Shown: piece by piece, positions 9,263 to 18,127 of the stretch
How the letters are laid out: the number at the start of each line of letters is the position of its first letter
Numbering within the stretch: the stretch's first letter is position 1
Origin: Bacteroidales bacterium
GTDB taxonomy: Bacteria > Bacteroidota > Bacteroidia > Bacteroidales > UBA932
NCBI GenBank assembly: GCA_017395045.1
Contig: JAFPWG010000024.1
Coordinates: 1-64,000 of the forward strand
Direction of reading: 5' to 3'
Length of the DNA stretch: 64,000 bases
Position numbers and translations under genes: made by a program
The notes under the pieces: model-generated
Told to the model about the DNA's origin: nothing
The model's input: the letters and a program-made list of their open reading frames with translations, nothing else
The model's database searches: none

Positions 9263-10690
9263 ATGAACGCTGCAACCGTACTTGATTTCTTCAAGGAAAT
9301 CACCCGGATCCCCAGGGAGTCCGGACACGAAGGCCCGATGACGGCCTATCTCCAGGAATTCGCCAAGGCCAGGAAGCTGGAATGCCGAACCGACAAAACC
9401 GGCAACGTGGTCATCGTCAAGGAAGCCGCCCCCGGCAAGGAAAGCGTCCCTACGCTCGTCCTCCAGGCCCACCAGGACATGGTCTGCGAGAAACACGCCC
9501 ATTTCGACTTCGACTTCCTGACGCAGCCGATTCCCTACGAGATTGAGGACGGATGGATGGTGGCCAGAAACACCACCTTGGGAGCCGACGACGGCATCGG
9601 CATCGCCGCCTGCCTGGCCCTTCTGGACAGCGATCTTCCCACCGGAAAGCTGGAATGTCTCTTTACCATTTCCGAAGAAACCGGCATGGACGGCGCCTTC
9701 GCCCTGGAAAGCGGCTTTTTCGACGGAAAAACCCTCATCAACCTGGATTCCGAGGACGAAGGCCAGCTCTTTGTGGGCTGCGCCGGCGGCCTGGACACCA
9801 CGGCCACCTTCGAATTCAGGCGGGAAGCCCTCCGCAAGGGTTACAAGACATTGAAAATCAAGATATCGGGTGGAAAGGGCGGCCATAGCGGAGACGACAT
9901 CAACAAGGAAAGGGCCAACGCCCTCCGCCTCCTCATCCGCTTCCTGTACACCGAGCTCCAGTACGATTTCCAGCTCCTGACCCTCGGCGGCGGCAACAAG
10001 CCCAACGCCATCTGCCGCGAGGCCGAAGCCTTCATTGCCGTCCCGGCCGACGAGGTCGAGGAAATGGTCGAAGACGCCAAGGCCTTCGATGCCGTGATCA
10101 AGGCGGAATTCGCCTCCAGCGACCCCGGCATCTTCATCACCTGTACCCCCGAAGCCTGCCTCGTCCGCCCGATCGAAGAAGGGGATGCGGCCAATATCAT
10201 CATGACCCTGCTCGGCTGCCCCCACGGGGTGGAAAAGATGTCCATGGACATCCCCGGCCTGGTAGAGACTTCTACCAACCTTGCCGCCGTCCGCATCGAA
10301 GGCGACGTACTCAAAGTGGTCACCAGTCAGCGCAGTTCGGTGGTTTCCGAGCTGCATGCCATGGCAGAAAGGGTGGAAGCCGCCCTCTTCCTGGGTTCCT
10401 TTGACGTGGAGCATCACGGTGAGTATCCCGGCTGGAAGCCGAACCTTGATTCCCGCATCCTGAAGGTGTCGGTGGATTCCTACAAGCGCCTGTTCGGCAC
10501 GGAACCGGAAGTGAAGGCCATCCACGCCGGCCTGGAATGCGGACTGTTCCTGGAGAAATTCCCCGGCCTGGACATGATTTCCTTCGGACCCACCCTCCGG
10601 AACGTCCACGCACCGGGCGAGAAACTCGAATTGGCGTCCCTGGACAAGTTCGTCGCCCACCTGACCGATGTCGTCCTTCATTTCGCGTAA
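9263..10690 (+). CDS. pepD: aminoacyl-histidine dipeptidase PepD (M20 family)
   Basis: 475 aa, full length for bacterial PepD/carnosinase-type dipeptidases, cytoplasmic metallo-enzymes that split Xaa-His and other dipeptides. Metal and catalytic motifs visible are LQAHQDMV (His and Asp), GADDGIG, ISEETGMDG (general-base Glu), NLDSEDEG and HSGDDI. HAGLECG near the C-terminus supplies the last metal ligand region. The ATG at 9263 is preferred to the in-frame GTG at 9257; a TATATTTA -7-like element lies at 9232-9239. rpe follows after one base. Confidence 0.95.
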   Translation: MNAATVLDFFKEITRIPRESGHEGPMTAYLQEFAKARKLECRTDKTGNVVIVKEAAPGKESVPTLVLQAHQDMVCEKHAHFDFDFLTQPIPYEIEDGWMVARNTTLGADDGIGIAACLALLDSDLPTGKLECLFTISEETGMDGAFALESGFFDGKTLINLDSEDEGQLFVGCAGGLDTTATFEFRREALRKGYKTLKIKISGGKGGHSGDDINKERANALRLLIRFLYTELQYDFQLLTLGGGNKPNAICREAEAFIAVPADEVEEMVEDAKAFDAVIKAEFASSDPGIFITCTPEACLVRPIEEGDAANIIMTLLGCPHGVEKMSMDIPGLVETSTNLAAVRIEGDVLKVVTSQRSSVVSELHAMAERVEAALFLGSFDVEHHGEYPGWKPNLDSRILKVSVDSYKRLFGTEPEVKAIHAGLECGLFLEKFPGLDMISFGPTLRNVHAPGEKLELASLDKFVAHLTDVVLHFA

Positions 10691-10691
10691 C

Positions 10692-11348
10692 ATGCTGGTA
10701 GCCCCTTCCATCCTCGCCGCCGATTTCCTGCATCTTGCCAAGGATGTGGAAACGGTCAATGAACACGGCGACATCTTCCATCTGGATATCATGGACGGCA
10801 CCTTCGTGCCGAACATCTCCTTCGGATTCCCCGTGGTGGAAGCCATCGCGCGGGAAGCCCGCCGGCCGATGGACGTCCACCTGATGATCATCCATCCGGA
10901 GAAGTATGTGGAACGTTTCGCCAAGGTGGGAGCCGGCATGATCAGCTTCCACTATGAAGCTGCTCTGGATGAATCCGATGCAGTTATCGACCTCATCCAC
11001 AGCTTCAACGTCAAGGCGGGTATCGTCATCAATCCCGACTGTCCGGTGGAGTCCATCTTCCCGTACCTGGGGAAGGTGGATTACATCCTCCTGATGAGCG
11101 TCTTCGCCGGTTTCGGCGGACAGAAATTCATCCAGGAGACCTACGGGCGCATCCGGGCTGTCCGGAAGGAACTGGAGCGCATCGGAAGCGATGCCCTCAT
11201 CGAGGTGGACGGCGGGGTGTCCGCCGCAAACGCCAGAAAGCTTGAAGAGGCCGGTGCAGGCATCCTCGTGGCCGGCAGCGCCGTCTTCAAGGCCGAAGAT
11301 CCGGGCGCGGCCATCGCAGCCATCAGAGGATATAGCCCACTTCCTTGA
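10692..11348 (+). CDS. rpe: ribulose-phosphate 3-epimerase
   Basis: 218 aa TIM-barrel enzyme interconverting ribulose-5-P and xylulose-5-P in the pentose phosphate pathway. Family motifs are VAPSILAADF at the start, HLDIMDGTFVPN, DVHLMI and EVDGGV (catalytic Asp). The phosphate-loop segment reads SVFAGFGGQ, whereas most family members have the pattern VNPGFGGQ. The ATG at 10692 begins one base after the pepD stop, so the two are probably co-translated; an in-frame start at 10668 would overlap pepD and add residues not seen in the family. The 3' end overlaps convergent birA by 26 bases. Confidence 0.95.
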   Translation: MLVAPSILAADFLHLAKDVETVNEHGDIFHLDIMDGTFVPNISFGFPVVEAIAREARRPMDVHLMIIHPEKYVERFAKVGAGMISFHYEAALDESDAVIDLIHSFNVKAGIVINPDCPVESIFPYLGKVDYILLMSVFAGFGGQKFIQETYGRIRAVRKELERIGSDALIEVDGGVSAANARKLEEAGAGILVAGSAVFKAEDPGAAIAAIRGYSPLP

Positions 11349-12057
11349 AAGCGTAGGTAAGGAGCATTCCGTCCCGGTCCAGCAGAAGGCGTCCCTCTCT
11401 CGTGACGCCTTTTATCGTCCCCGTGAATTCCTCGCCGGATGCCAGGTCGCGGTATCGGCAGGGGAGACCGGACTGGAAAAGGCCGTCACAGTACTCCGCA
11501 TGCAGCCGGTCCCGCCGGTCGGCCAGGTCCGGGAGCCGTTCCTCGAAAAGACGGCATATTTCCTCCAGGGATTCCTTCAGGTCGTAATCCTTGCCTGTCA
11601 GGCGTTTAAGAGAGGTGGGATTCACCAGTTCCCCCGGGAAGAAGGACTGGTTCAGGTTGATGCCGATCCCGATGACCGACCAGGCGACGGACGTGCCTTC
11701 CAGACCGTTTTCGACCAGCATCCCGCAGATTTTCCGATGGCCCACATAGATGTCGTTCGGCCATTTCACGATGGCAGCGACGCCTTTGCTGCGCAGCCAG
11801 TCGCGGACGACGAGCGTGGAAAGGAAGGTAACGGACATCACGTCCCGGACGGGAAGGTCCGACGGACGCAGGAGCAGGGAGAAAGTGAGGTTCTCCCCGG
11901 GGCGGGCCAGCCATCGGTTCCCGCGCTGTCCCCGGCCGGCAAACTGGTCCACGGCAGCCACGACTGACAGATTGTCATAGTCGGAAACATGCCGCAGAAG
12001 TTCGTTATTGGTCGAATCCAGGGCATCGAACCACTTTATCCGTATCTTGTTTTCCAT
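11323..12057 (-). CDS. birA: biotin--[acetyl-CoA-carboxylase] ligase (monofunctional BirA)
   Basis: 244 aa. It attaches biotin to carboxylase carrier proteins through biotinyl-AMP. The catalytic domain starts directly with ALDSTNNELL. It shows the adenylate-binding GRGQRGNRW and then KWPNDIYV and KICGMLVE, followed by a small C-terminal beta-barrel. There is no N-terminal helix-turn-helix, so it should not be a repressor. The ATG at 12057 is chosen because upstream extension only runs through the antisense of ftsH. It is divergent from rsfS and converges on rpe with a 26-base overlap. Confidence 0.94.
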   Translation of the reverse strand: MENKIRIKWFDALDSTNNELLRHVSDYDNLSVVAAVDQFAGRGQRGNRWLARPGENLTFSLLLRPSDLPVRDVMSVTFLSTLVVRDWLRSKGVAAIVKWPNDIYVGHRKICGMLVENGLEGTSVAWSVIGIGINLNQSFFPGELVNPTSLKRLTGKDYDLKESLEEICRLFEERLPDLADRRDRLHAEYCDGLFQSGLPCRYRDLASGEEFTGTIKGVTREGRLLLDRDGMLLTYAFKEVGYIL

Positions 12058-12073
12058 TGGTTCGGAATTTGTG

Positions 12074-12081
12074 TATCTTTG
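12074..12081 (+). promoter_or_regulatory. rsfS-ftsH promoter -7 element
   Basis: TATCTTTG, with a weak TTTT at 12050-12053 (20-base spacer), lies 27 bases before the rsfS ATG. Confidence 0.55.
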
Positions 12082-12086
12082 TAATG

Positions 12087-12094
12087 CAAAAATA
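12087..12094 (-). promoter_or_regulatory. birA promoter -7 element
   Basis: Minus-strand TATTTTTG, 29 bases before the birA ATG. It overlaps the divergent rsfS transcript start region. No clear -33 element is seen. Confidence 0.4.
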
Positions 12095-12108
12095 CTAAAT
12101 AATCCTAT

Positions 12109-12483
12109 ATGATTACACACGACCTTCGGCTCATCGCCGATGCCGCCCTCGACAAGAAGGCCCAGGACGTAGTTTCCCTGGACCTGCGCAAGATGGACGG
12201 GGCCATCACCGACTTTTTCGTAGTCTGTGACGGTTCCAACACCACGCAGGTGGGCGCCATCGCCGACAATGTCGCCGAAAAGATGCAGGAAGAAGGACAC
12301 ACCCTGTACAGGTCCCAGGGCGAGGGCAATAACTTCTGGATCATCCAGGACTATGGCAACATCGTCGTACACGTCTTCCTGAAGGAATATCGCGAGTTCT
12401 ACCGCCTGGAGGACCTCTGGGCCGACGTCCCGCGCAAGGAATACAAAGAACGCAAGAAACCTGCGTCCAAAAAGACGGAATAA
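12109..12483 (+). CDS. rsfS: ribosome silencing factor RsfS (Iojap family)
   Basis: 124 aa. RsfS binds ribosomal protein uL14 on the 50S subunit and blocks subunit joining in starved cells. The family core runs from about LIADAALDKKAQDVVSLD to the C-terminal half, with the conserved TDFFVVCDG and IIQDYGNIVVHVF and a following W-containing helix (LEDLWAD). A Lys-rich tail ends the protein. ftsH begins on the next base after the stop, implying co-transcription. Confidence 0.94.
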   Translation: MITHDLRLIADAALDKKAQDVVSLDLRKMDGAITDFFVVCDGSNTTQVGAIADNVAEKMQEEGHTLYRSQGEGNNFWIIQDYGNIVVHVFLKEYREFYRLEDLWADVPRKEYKERKKPASKKTE

Positions 12484-14448
12484 ATGGCTGACAAGCAAAA
12501 GAAAGACCCGAATGGCCGCAAGGGATTCAGCGTCTCCTTCAATTTCTCCTGGTTCTACCTGCTGCTCATCCTGGGCATCGGCTGGCTGCTGTTCAACAAC
12601 CAGCACTCTTCCGACCCCAAGAAGATCGAGTGGGAGGAAGTGAAAACCATGGCGGAAGCGGGAGACATCGACGAGATCACCTTCATCCGGAACGATTTCC
12701 AGGGCGAGGTGAAGGTCCGTCCCGAACGCCTTTCCAAATATGCCGACGAGTTCCCGGGAGGCGTCGCTCCGCGCCGCGCCCCGCACTTCTATTTCCTCGT
12801 CTCCACCAAGTTCGACCCGGAAACCAGCTTCTCGGAGCTGAACGAGACCCTGCCCGTGGGCGACAAGTTCAAGGTCGTCATCCAGAACGCCGACCACACG
12901 TGGGCCGAATTGGCCCAGTGGATCTTCCCGACCCTGCTGCTGATCCTCTTCTGGGTGTGGATGTTCCGCGGGATGAGAGGCAATGCCTCCGGCGGGGGCG
13001 GAATGATGGGCAATCCCTTCAATGCCGGGAAATCCACCGGAAAACTCGCCGACAAGGACGAAGTGAAGGTCACCTTCAAGGATGTCGCCGGCCTGTACGG
13101 CGCAAAGGAAGAAGTGATGGAAATCGTCGATTTCCTCAAGAATCCGAAGAAATACACGGCCCTGGGCGGCAAGATTCCCAAGGGCGCCCTCCTCGTCGGC
13201 CCTCCGGGAACCGGCAAGACCCTGCTGGCCAAGGCGGTGGCGGGAGAGGCCAACGTCCCGTTCTTCTCCATCTCCGGTTCCGACTTCGTGGAAATGTTCG
13301 TCGGCGTCGGTGCGTCCCGCGTCCGCGACCTGTTCCGCCAAGCCAAGGAAAAAGCCCCTTGCATCGTGTTTATCGACGAAATCGACGCCGTGGGTCGCGC
13401 CCGGGCCAAGAACGGGGGATTCTCCTCCAATGACGAGCGCGAAAACACGCTGAACCAGTTACTTACGGAAATGGACGGTTTCGGCACCAACTCCGGTGTC
13501 ATCGTCCTTGCGGCCACCAACCGGGCCGATATCCTGGACCAGGCGCTCATGCGTGCCGGCCGTTTCGACCGCCAGATCCACGTGGAGCTTCCTGAGCTGA
13601 AGGAACGCGAGGAAATCTTCCAGGTGCACCTGCGCGGCATCAAGGTGGATCCGGACTTCAACGTGGAGTTCATGGCCAAGCATACGCCCGGATTCTCCGG
13701 TGCCGACATCGCGAACGTGTGCAACGAAGCAGCCCTGACGGCGGCCCGCCGCAACCACGAGACCGTCAGCCAGCAGGATTTCCTGGATGCGGTGGATCGC
13801 ATCATCGGCGGTCTCGAGCGCAAGAACAATACCATCATGTCCCCGGCCGAAAAGCGGACGACCGCATATCACGAGGCGGGCCACGCCCTTGTGGGCTGGC
13901 TCCTTCCGTACGCCGATCCGGTGTTCAAGGTGAGCATCATCCCGCGCGGCAACGCACTGGGCCTTACCTGGTACCTGCCGGAAGAACGGAAGAACTGGTC
14001 CCGCAGCGTGATGATCGACCGGATGTGCGCCCTGCTGGGCGGCCGCGTCGCAGAGGAAGTCCTGAACGGAGAGCCTTCCACCGGTGCCCTGAACGACCTG
14101 GAGCGCATGACCGGGATGGCTTACAGCATGGTCCAGTACTATGGCATGAGCGAGAAGGTGGGGAACCTCTCCTTCTACGACTCGACCGGTGCCCGCGGCT
14201 ACAACCTCACGAAGCCCTATTCGGAAAAGACCGCCGAACTGATGGATGAAGAGGTGAAACGCATCATTGCCGAAGTCCACGACAAGACCCTCCGCATCAT
14301 CGAGGAACATCGGGACAGTTTCATGCAGATGGGTGCACTTCTTCTCGAAAAAGAAGTTATCTTTGCGGAAGACATCGAGCGCCTCCTCGGCCCCAAGGTG
14401 AAACCTGCCGCGGAGGAACAGCCTGCAGAAACCGCTGATAATGAATAA
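12484..14448 (+). CDS. ftsH: ATP-dependent zinc metalloprotease FtsH
   Basis: 654 aa membrane-anchored AAA+ protease for quality control of membrane and short-lived proteins. Two transmembrane helices (about 23-37 and 146-161) enclose a periplasmic domain. The AAA module has Walker A GPPGTGKT (239-246), Walker [10 protein letters not shown] (293-301) and the SRH around 344-363. The protease zinc site HEAGH is at 463-467, and the C-terminal region is acidic. It is directly adjacent to rsfS and overlaps cdsA by 8 bases. Confidence 0.97.
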   Translation: MADKQKKDPNGRKGFSVSFNFSWFYLLLILGIGWLLFNNQHSSDPKKIEWEEVKTMAEAGDIDEITFIRNDFQGEVKVRPERLSKYADEFPGGVAPRRAPHFYFLVSTKFDPETSFSELNETLPVGDKFKVVIQNADHTWAELAQWIFPTLLLILFWVWMFRGMRGNASGGGGMMGNPFNAGKSTGKLADKDEVKVTFKDVAGLYGAKEEVMEIVDFLKNPKKYTALGGKIPKGALLVGPPGTGKTLLAKAVAGEANVPFFSISGSDFVEMFVGVGASRVRDLFRQAKEKAPCIVFIDEIDAVGRARAKNGGFSSNDERENTLNQLLTEMDGFGTNSGVIVLAATNRADILDQALMRAGRFDRQIHVELPELKEREEIFQVHLRGIKVDPDFNVEFMAKHTPGFSGADIANVCNEAALTAARRNHETVSQQDFLDAVDRIIGGLERKNNTIMSPAEKRTTAYHEAGHALVGWLLPYADPVFKVSIIPRGNALGLTWYLPEERKNWSRSVMIDRMCALLGGRVAEEVLNGEPSTGALNDLERMTGMAYSMVQYYGMSEKVGNLSFYDSTGARGYNLTKPYSEKTAELMDEEVKRIIAEVHDKTLRIIEEHRDSFMQMGALLLEKEVIFAEDIERLLGPKVKPAAEEQPAETADNE

Positions 14449-15268
14449 TACAGTCAAAAGGTCCATCTCAGGAGTCTGTTTCCTGGCCATCGTGCTGGGC
14501 GGACTCTTGTTGAACAAATACCTGTATGCGGCATTGCTCCTCTTCATGATGGTAACGATGCTGCATGAGTTCTACCGCATGACGATGGGGGACAAATACA
14601 AGTTCTCCCGGGTGCTGGCCATCCTGCTGGGATGCTGCGCTTTTGCGATGCTCTTCTGCGTGATGGCTTTCGGGCTTGACATCCGGTTCACCAGCATCAA
14701 CGCCGTCCTGCTGATCCTGGTCATGATTTCTTCACTCCTGGTCAAGGACAAGACGGACTTCAAGCTGTTCGCCTTCCTGTTCACGGGCATCCTGTATATC
14801 GCCGTTCCGCTGATCCTTTCCAATTTCGTCGTCTTCGACGATGCCGGAAACTTCGACGGGAAGATGATGCTAGCCTTCTTCATCATCATCTGGGCCTCCG
14901 ACGTAGGCGCATACTGCGTCGGAATGCTCCTCGGAAAATACACGAAGCAACTCTTCCCCAGCATTTCTCCGAAGAAGTCCTGGGCGGGTTTCTGGGGTGG
15001 TCTGGCCTTTGCCGTCCTGGCAGGCCTCATCCTCGTTTGGACCGGTCTGTGGAAGTATCCGTTCCTGCATGCCGTCATCCTCTCCGTTATCATGAACGTC
15101 GCCGGTGTCTATGGCGACCTCTTCGAGTCGCAGTGGAAACGCGTGTGCGGCATCAAGGATTCCGGCAACATCATCCCCGGGCACGGCGGAATGCTGGACC
15201 GTTTCGACAGCGCCCTGTTCGCCATTCCCGCGGGAGTCATATACCTTGTAATTGTCGGCCTGTTATGA
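14441..15268 (+). CDS. cdsA: phosphatidate cytidylyltransferase CdsA
   Basis: 275 aa polytopic inner-membrane enzyme making CDP-diacylglycerol from phosphatidate and CTP. About seven or eight hydrophobic segments are followed by the signature region: SPKKSWAGFWGG, GDLFES, then KR..GIKDSGNIIPGHGG and LDRFDS. The start ATG overlaps the end of ftsH by 8 bases and its TGA overlaps the psd ATG (ATGA). This gives the precursor for phospholipid synthesis next to Psd. Confidence 0.95.
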   Translation: MNNTVKRSISGVCFLAIVLGGLLLNKYLYAALLLFMMVTMLHEFYRMTMGDKYKFSRVLAILLGCCAFAMLFCVMAFGLDIRFTSINAVLLILVMISSLLVKDKTDFKLFAFLFTGILYIAVPLILSNFVVFDDAGNFDGKMMLAFFIIIWASDVGAYCVGMLLGKYTKQLFPSISPKKSWAGFWGGLAFAVLAGLILVWTGLWKYPFLHAVILSVIMNVAGVYGDLFESQWKRVCGIKDSGNIIPGHGGMLDRFDSALFAIPAGVIYLVIVGLL

Positions 15269-15951
15269 AACGCCTCATCCACAGCATCCGGATCGACAAG
15301 GACTCCTACGACACCATCCTCGTGGCCTGGTGCGTCTGCGCGGTCCTGATCTGGTTGACCGCCCATTTTATCGACAATCCCTGGATTTCCATCCCGGTCT
15401 CGGCCGTCCTGGTGGTGTTCATGCTCTTCATCACCTGGTTCTTCCGCGTTCCGGACCGTACGGTTCCGGATTACGAAAACGACCGACTGGTCACCTCCGT
15501 CGCCGACGGAAAGGTGGTCATCCTGGAGAAGGTGTTCGAGAAGGAGTACCTGCAACGGGATTGCATCCAGGTATCGGTGTACATGGACTTTTTCGACGTC
15601 CACTGCAACTTCTGGCCCATGAACGGGAAAGTCACTTACTACAAGTACCATCCGGGCCGTTACCTCCTGGCCTTCCATCCGAAATCGTCCGAATTGAACG
15701 AGCATTCTTCCAGCTGTCTCCAGAACCGCTACGGGGAAGTGTTCTTCAAGCAGATCGCCGGCACCTTCGCCCGCCGCATCGTTTGCTATTCCGAGCCCGG
15801 CAACATGGAGAACCGCGGCGACCAGTGCGGCGTAATCAAGTTCGGATCCCGCATCGACATGTTCCTTCCGCTGGATGCAGACATAAAAATCCGCCTCGGC
15901 GACAAGGTCAAGGCGGTAGAAAGCGTGATTGCGGAATTACCGGAGCGCTAA
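15265..15951 (+). CDS. psd: phosphatidylserine decarboxylase proenzyme
   Basis: 228 aa, the short bacterial form. It converts phosphatidylserine to phosphatidylethanolamine using a self-generated pyruvoyl group. Two hydrophobic segments (17-34 and 41-60) anchor it. The catalytic region has VSVYMDFFDVHCN, and a GS pair at 194-195 in KFGSRID is the expected self-cleavage site (canonical LGST). An ATGA overlap with cdsA argues for translational coupling. The last four bases overlap the convergent hydrolase gene. Confidence 0.93.
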   Translation: MKRLIHSIRIDKDSYDTILVAWCVCAVLIWLTAHFIDNPWISIPVSAVLVVFMLFITWFFRVPDRTVPDYENDRLVTSVADGKVVILEKVFEKEYLQRDCIQVSVYMDFFDVHCNFWPMNGKVTYYKYHPGRYLLAFHPKSSELNEHSSSCLQNRYGEVFFKQIAGTFARRIVCYSEPGNMENRGDQCGVIKFGSRIDMFLPLDADIKIRLGDKVKAVESVIAELPER

Positions 15952-16874
15952 TAGATATCGTCCAGCGTAACGGACTGGAACACGGGCATTTCCGGATCCT
16001 TGAGGGTGCAGTCCACCACCAGGGGTTTCCCGCCCATCACGGATACTTCCAGGAAGCGTTTCTCTTCCGGCCAGTTGGCCAACATGTTCGCGGCCATGTC
16101 ATGCGAGTGCCCGACATAGCGGTAGATCTGGTACGTATATCCGGCCGGTTCCAGGACTTCCTCTACCAGATAATTGCTGCCGAACATACCCCATCTCGCA
16201 AAGCCCATCTTGTTGTATGCGACGGCGCCGTCTTTGGTGCCATGGATCAGCAGATGCGGGCAAGGCGTGCGCTTGTAAGCCGGTTTTCCGGTGTTGGACA
16301 TGATCGCACCCGCGAAGGACATCACCCCGGCAAAATGGAATCCCTCCGGAAGGATGGCCGCCCGGGACGTCCGGTTGCAGGCCTCCAGTTCGCAAGAGAG
16401 GGAAATCATGGCCCCGGCCGAACTGCCGGAAATGACGATATTGTCCATGTCCACGCCCAGTTCCTCCGCATGGTCCGCCAGATAGCGGACCGAAGCGAAT
16501 ACGTCCTCGACGCCCATGTCGACCGCCTCTTTGGTGAGTTCCGCACTCTGGATCAGGTGGAACAGGTCGAAGCGCATCCGTTTTCCCTTGAGGCCCAGCC
16601 GATAGTCCACCGAAACGACCCTGTAGCCGTTCTCGTTCAAGAGTTGGAACCAGGGGAGTACCCAGGGGTCGTCCCGCTGCCCGATGATGAAACCGCCGCC
16701 GAAGACGAACAGGATCGTAGGCCGGTTCAGCGTGTCGCCGGGGATGACCGCCGGCTCATAGACATCCATATATAGGTCGCAGGTGTCGCGCTGGGCCACC
16801 TTGTACGTGGCTTTCTGTGCGAACGAAAGCGTCGTGCAAAGCAGGAGCGCCAGAAGTAGGGTAATACGTTTCAT
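15948..16874 (-). CDS. secreted alpha/beta hydrolase (esterase-lipase/HSL-like)
   Basis: 308 aa with a cleavable signal peptide (residues 1-19, ending FAQ). The alpha/beta hydrolase fold shows the oxyanion-hole stretch FGGGF, the nucleophile elbow GSSAG (Ser), an Asp in HGTKDG and a His in GHSHD, so the full triad appears present. The GGGF plus GSSAG pattern resembles hormone-sensitive-lipase-like or carbohydrate esterases; the substrate cannot be predicted. It starts with an ATGA overlap at the end of ispG, the last gene of the long minus-strand run from ligA. Confidence 0.85.
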   Translation of the reverse strand: MKRITLLLALLLCTTLSFAQKATYKVAQRDTCDLYMDVYEPAVIPGDTLNRPTILFVFGGGFIIGQRDDPWVLPWFQLLNENGYRVVSVDYRLGLKGKRMRFDLFHLIQSAELTKEAVDMGVEDVFASVRYLADHAEELGVDMDNIVISGSSAGAMISLSCELEACNRTSRAAILPEGFHFAGVMSFAGAIMSNTGKPAYKRTPCPHLLIHGTKDGAVAYNKMGFARWGMFGSNYLVEEVLEPAGYTYQIYRYVGHSHDMAANMLANWPEEKRFLEVSVMGGKPLVVDCTLKDPEMPVFQSVTLDDIY

Positions 16875-18127
16875 CGGTCAGATTCAATAAGTTCCACAAG
16901 TTTATCAACTGCCTCCGTATCGGGGATATGCCGCAATACGGGTTCTTTTCCACGATAGATGGTCACTTTGCCGCCTCCTTCGCCCACATAGCCGTAATCG
17001 GCGTCGGCCATTTCTCCGGGCCCGTTCACGATGCAGCCCATCACGGCGATGACGACGTTCTGCAGATGCCCGGTCCGGGCCTTCACGGCCTCGAAGGCTT
17101 CCTGCAGGTTGTACATGGTGCGGCCGCAGCCGGGGCAGGCGATATACTCGGGCCGATAGAACTTCCGGCGGCATGCCTGGAGCAGCTCATCGGCCAGATA
17201 GGCACCGAATTCCGGCTCCAGGTCCGGAAAACTGACCGTGTCGATGGTACGGTCCAGCAGAGGTTTCCCATAGTCACAGGCAGCCTTGAGGATGGTCAAA
17301 TCCCTTTCGGACAAGGCTGGCGCGACCGCCCCGGAGTACCGCGCGGCCAGATACCGGGCGACAGGGACCTCGTTCTCCGGAGGTTCCGTGAGGGATACGC
17401 GCACGGTATTGCCAATCCCCTCGGACAGGAGGGTAGAGATGGCGACGCAGGACTTGATGCGTCCGGAGTCGCCGTTCCCGGCCTCCGTGACGCCTACGTG
17501 CAACGGGAATACGACCCCGCGCTCCTGCATCATCCTGGCAAGCTCCCGATAGGCCTCGATCATGACCACGGTATTGGACGCCTTGAGCGAAACGACCACC
17601 TGGTAGAACTCCGCATCCAGGCACATCTCCACCCATTCCATGGCAGCCAGAGCCATCGCCTGCGGCGTATTTCCGTATTTTTCAACGATATACGTCCCCA
17701 GCGACCCGTGGTTCAGGCCGATCCGGATGGCCGTCCCATGCTCCTTGCATACCTTCAGGAAGCGGGCGAACTGGCGCCGGGCCTCATCGTGGTCCTTGTG
17801 GAAATTGCCCGGATTGATCCGGACCTTCTCCACGACGGGAGCCACGGCGATGGCCGTCTCCGACGAGAAATGGATGTCTGCCACCAGGGGGACGTTGCAA
17901 CCCGCCGCCCGGAGCCGGGCCTTGATGTCGCGCACGTGCGGGACATCCTGGAGCCCCGGAACGGTAATCCGGACCAACTGCGATCCGGCCGCCGCCAGGC
18001 GAAGGCACTGCGCGACCGTCGCATCGACATCATACGTATGGGTATTGCACATCGTCTGTACGACGACCGGGTTCAGCCCTCCGATGAGGACGTCACCCAC
18101 CTTTACGACTCGGGTTTCCATCGTCAT
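16871..18127 (-). CDS. ispG: 4-hydroxy-3-methylbut-2-enyl diphosphate synthase IspG (GcpE)
   Basis: 418 aa. This iron-sulfur enzyme of the MEP isoprenoid pathway converts MEcPP to HMBPP. The N-terminal TIM barrel includes VQTMCNTHT, PLVADIHF and RINPGN. The C-terminal [4Fe-4S] domain has IACPGCGR (about 327-334), MGCIVNGPGE and a glycine-rich end. Many Bacteroidota enzymes carry a large inserted domain (about 600 aa in all); here only about 55 residues (around LSERDLTILKAAC to RRKFYRPEY) are added relative to E. coli. The ATG at 18127 is chosen because it overlaps the preceding stop as ATGA; an ATG two codons later is possible. Confidence 0.94.
   Translation of the reverse strand: MTMETRVVKVGDVLIGGLNPVVVQTMCNTHTYDVDATVAQCLRLAAAGSQLVRITVPGLQDVPHVRDIKARLRAAGCNVPLVADIHFSSETAIAVAPVVEKVRINPGNFHKDHDEARRQFARFLKVCKEHGTAIRIGLNHGSLGTYIVEKYGNTPQAMALAAMEWVEMCLDAEFYQVVVSLKASNTVVMIEAYRELARMMQERGVVFPLHVGVTEAGNGDSGRIKSCVAISTLLSEGIGNTVRVSLTEPPENEVPVARYLAARYSGAVAPALSERDLTILKAACDYGKPLLDRTIDTVSFPDLEPEFGAYLADELLQACRRKFYRPEYIACPGCGRTMYNLQEAFEAVKARTGHLQNVVIAVMGCIVNGPGEMADADYGYVGEGGGKVTIYRGKEPVLRHIPDTEAVDKLVELIESDR

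Noticed and set aside
8654-10939. 761-aa minus-strand frame across dnaA, pepD and rpe
   Set aside because: It spans three well-supported plus-strand genes and has no recognisable domain.
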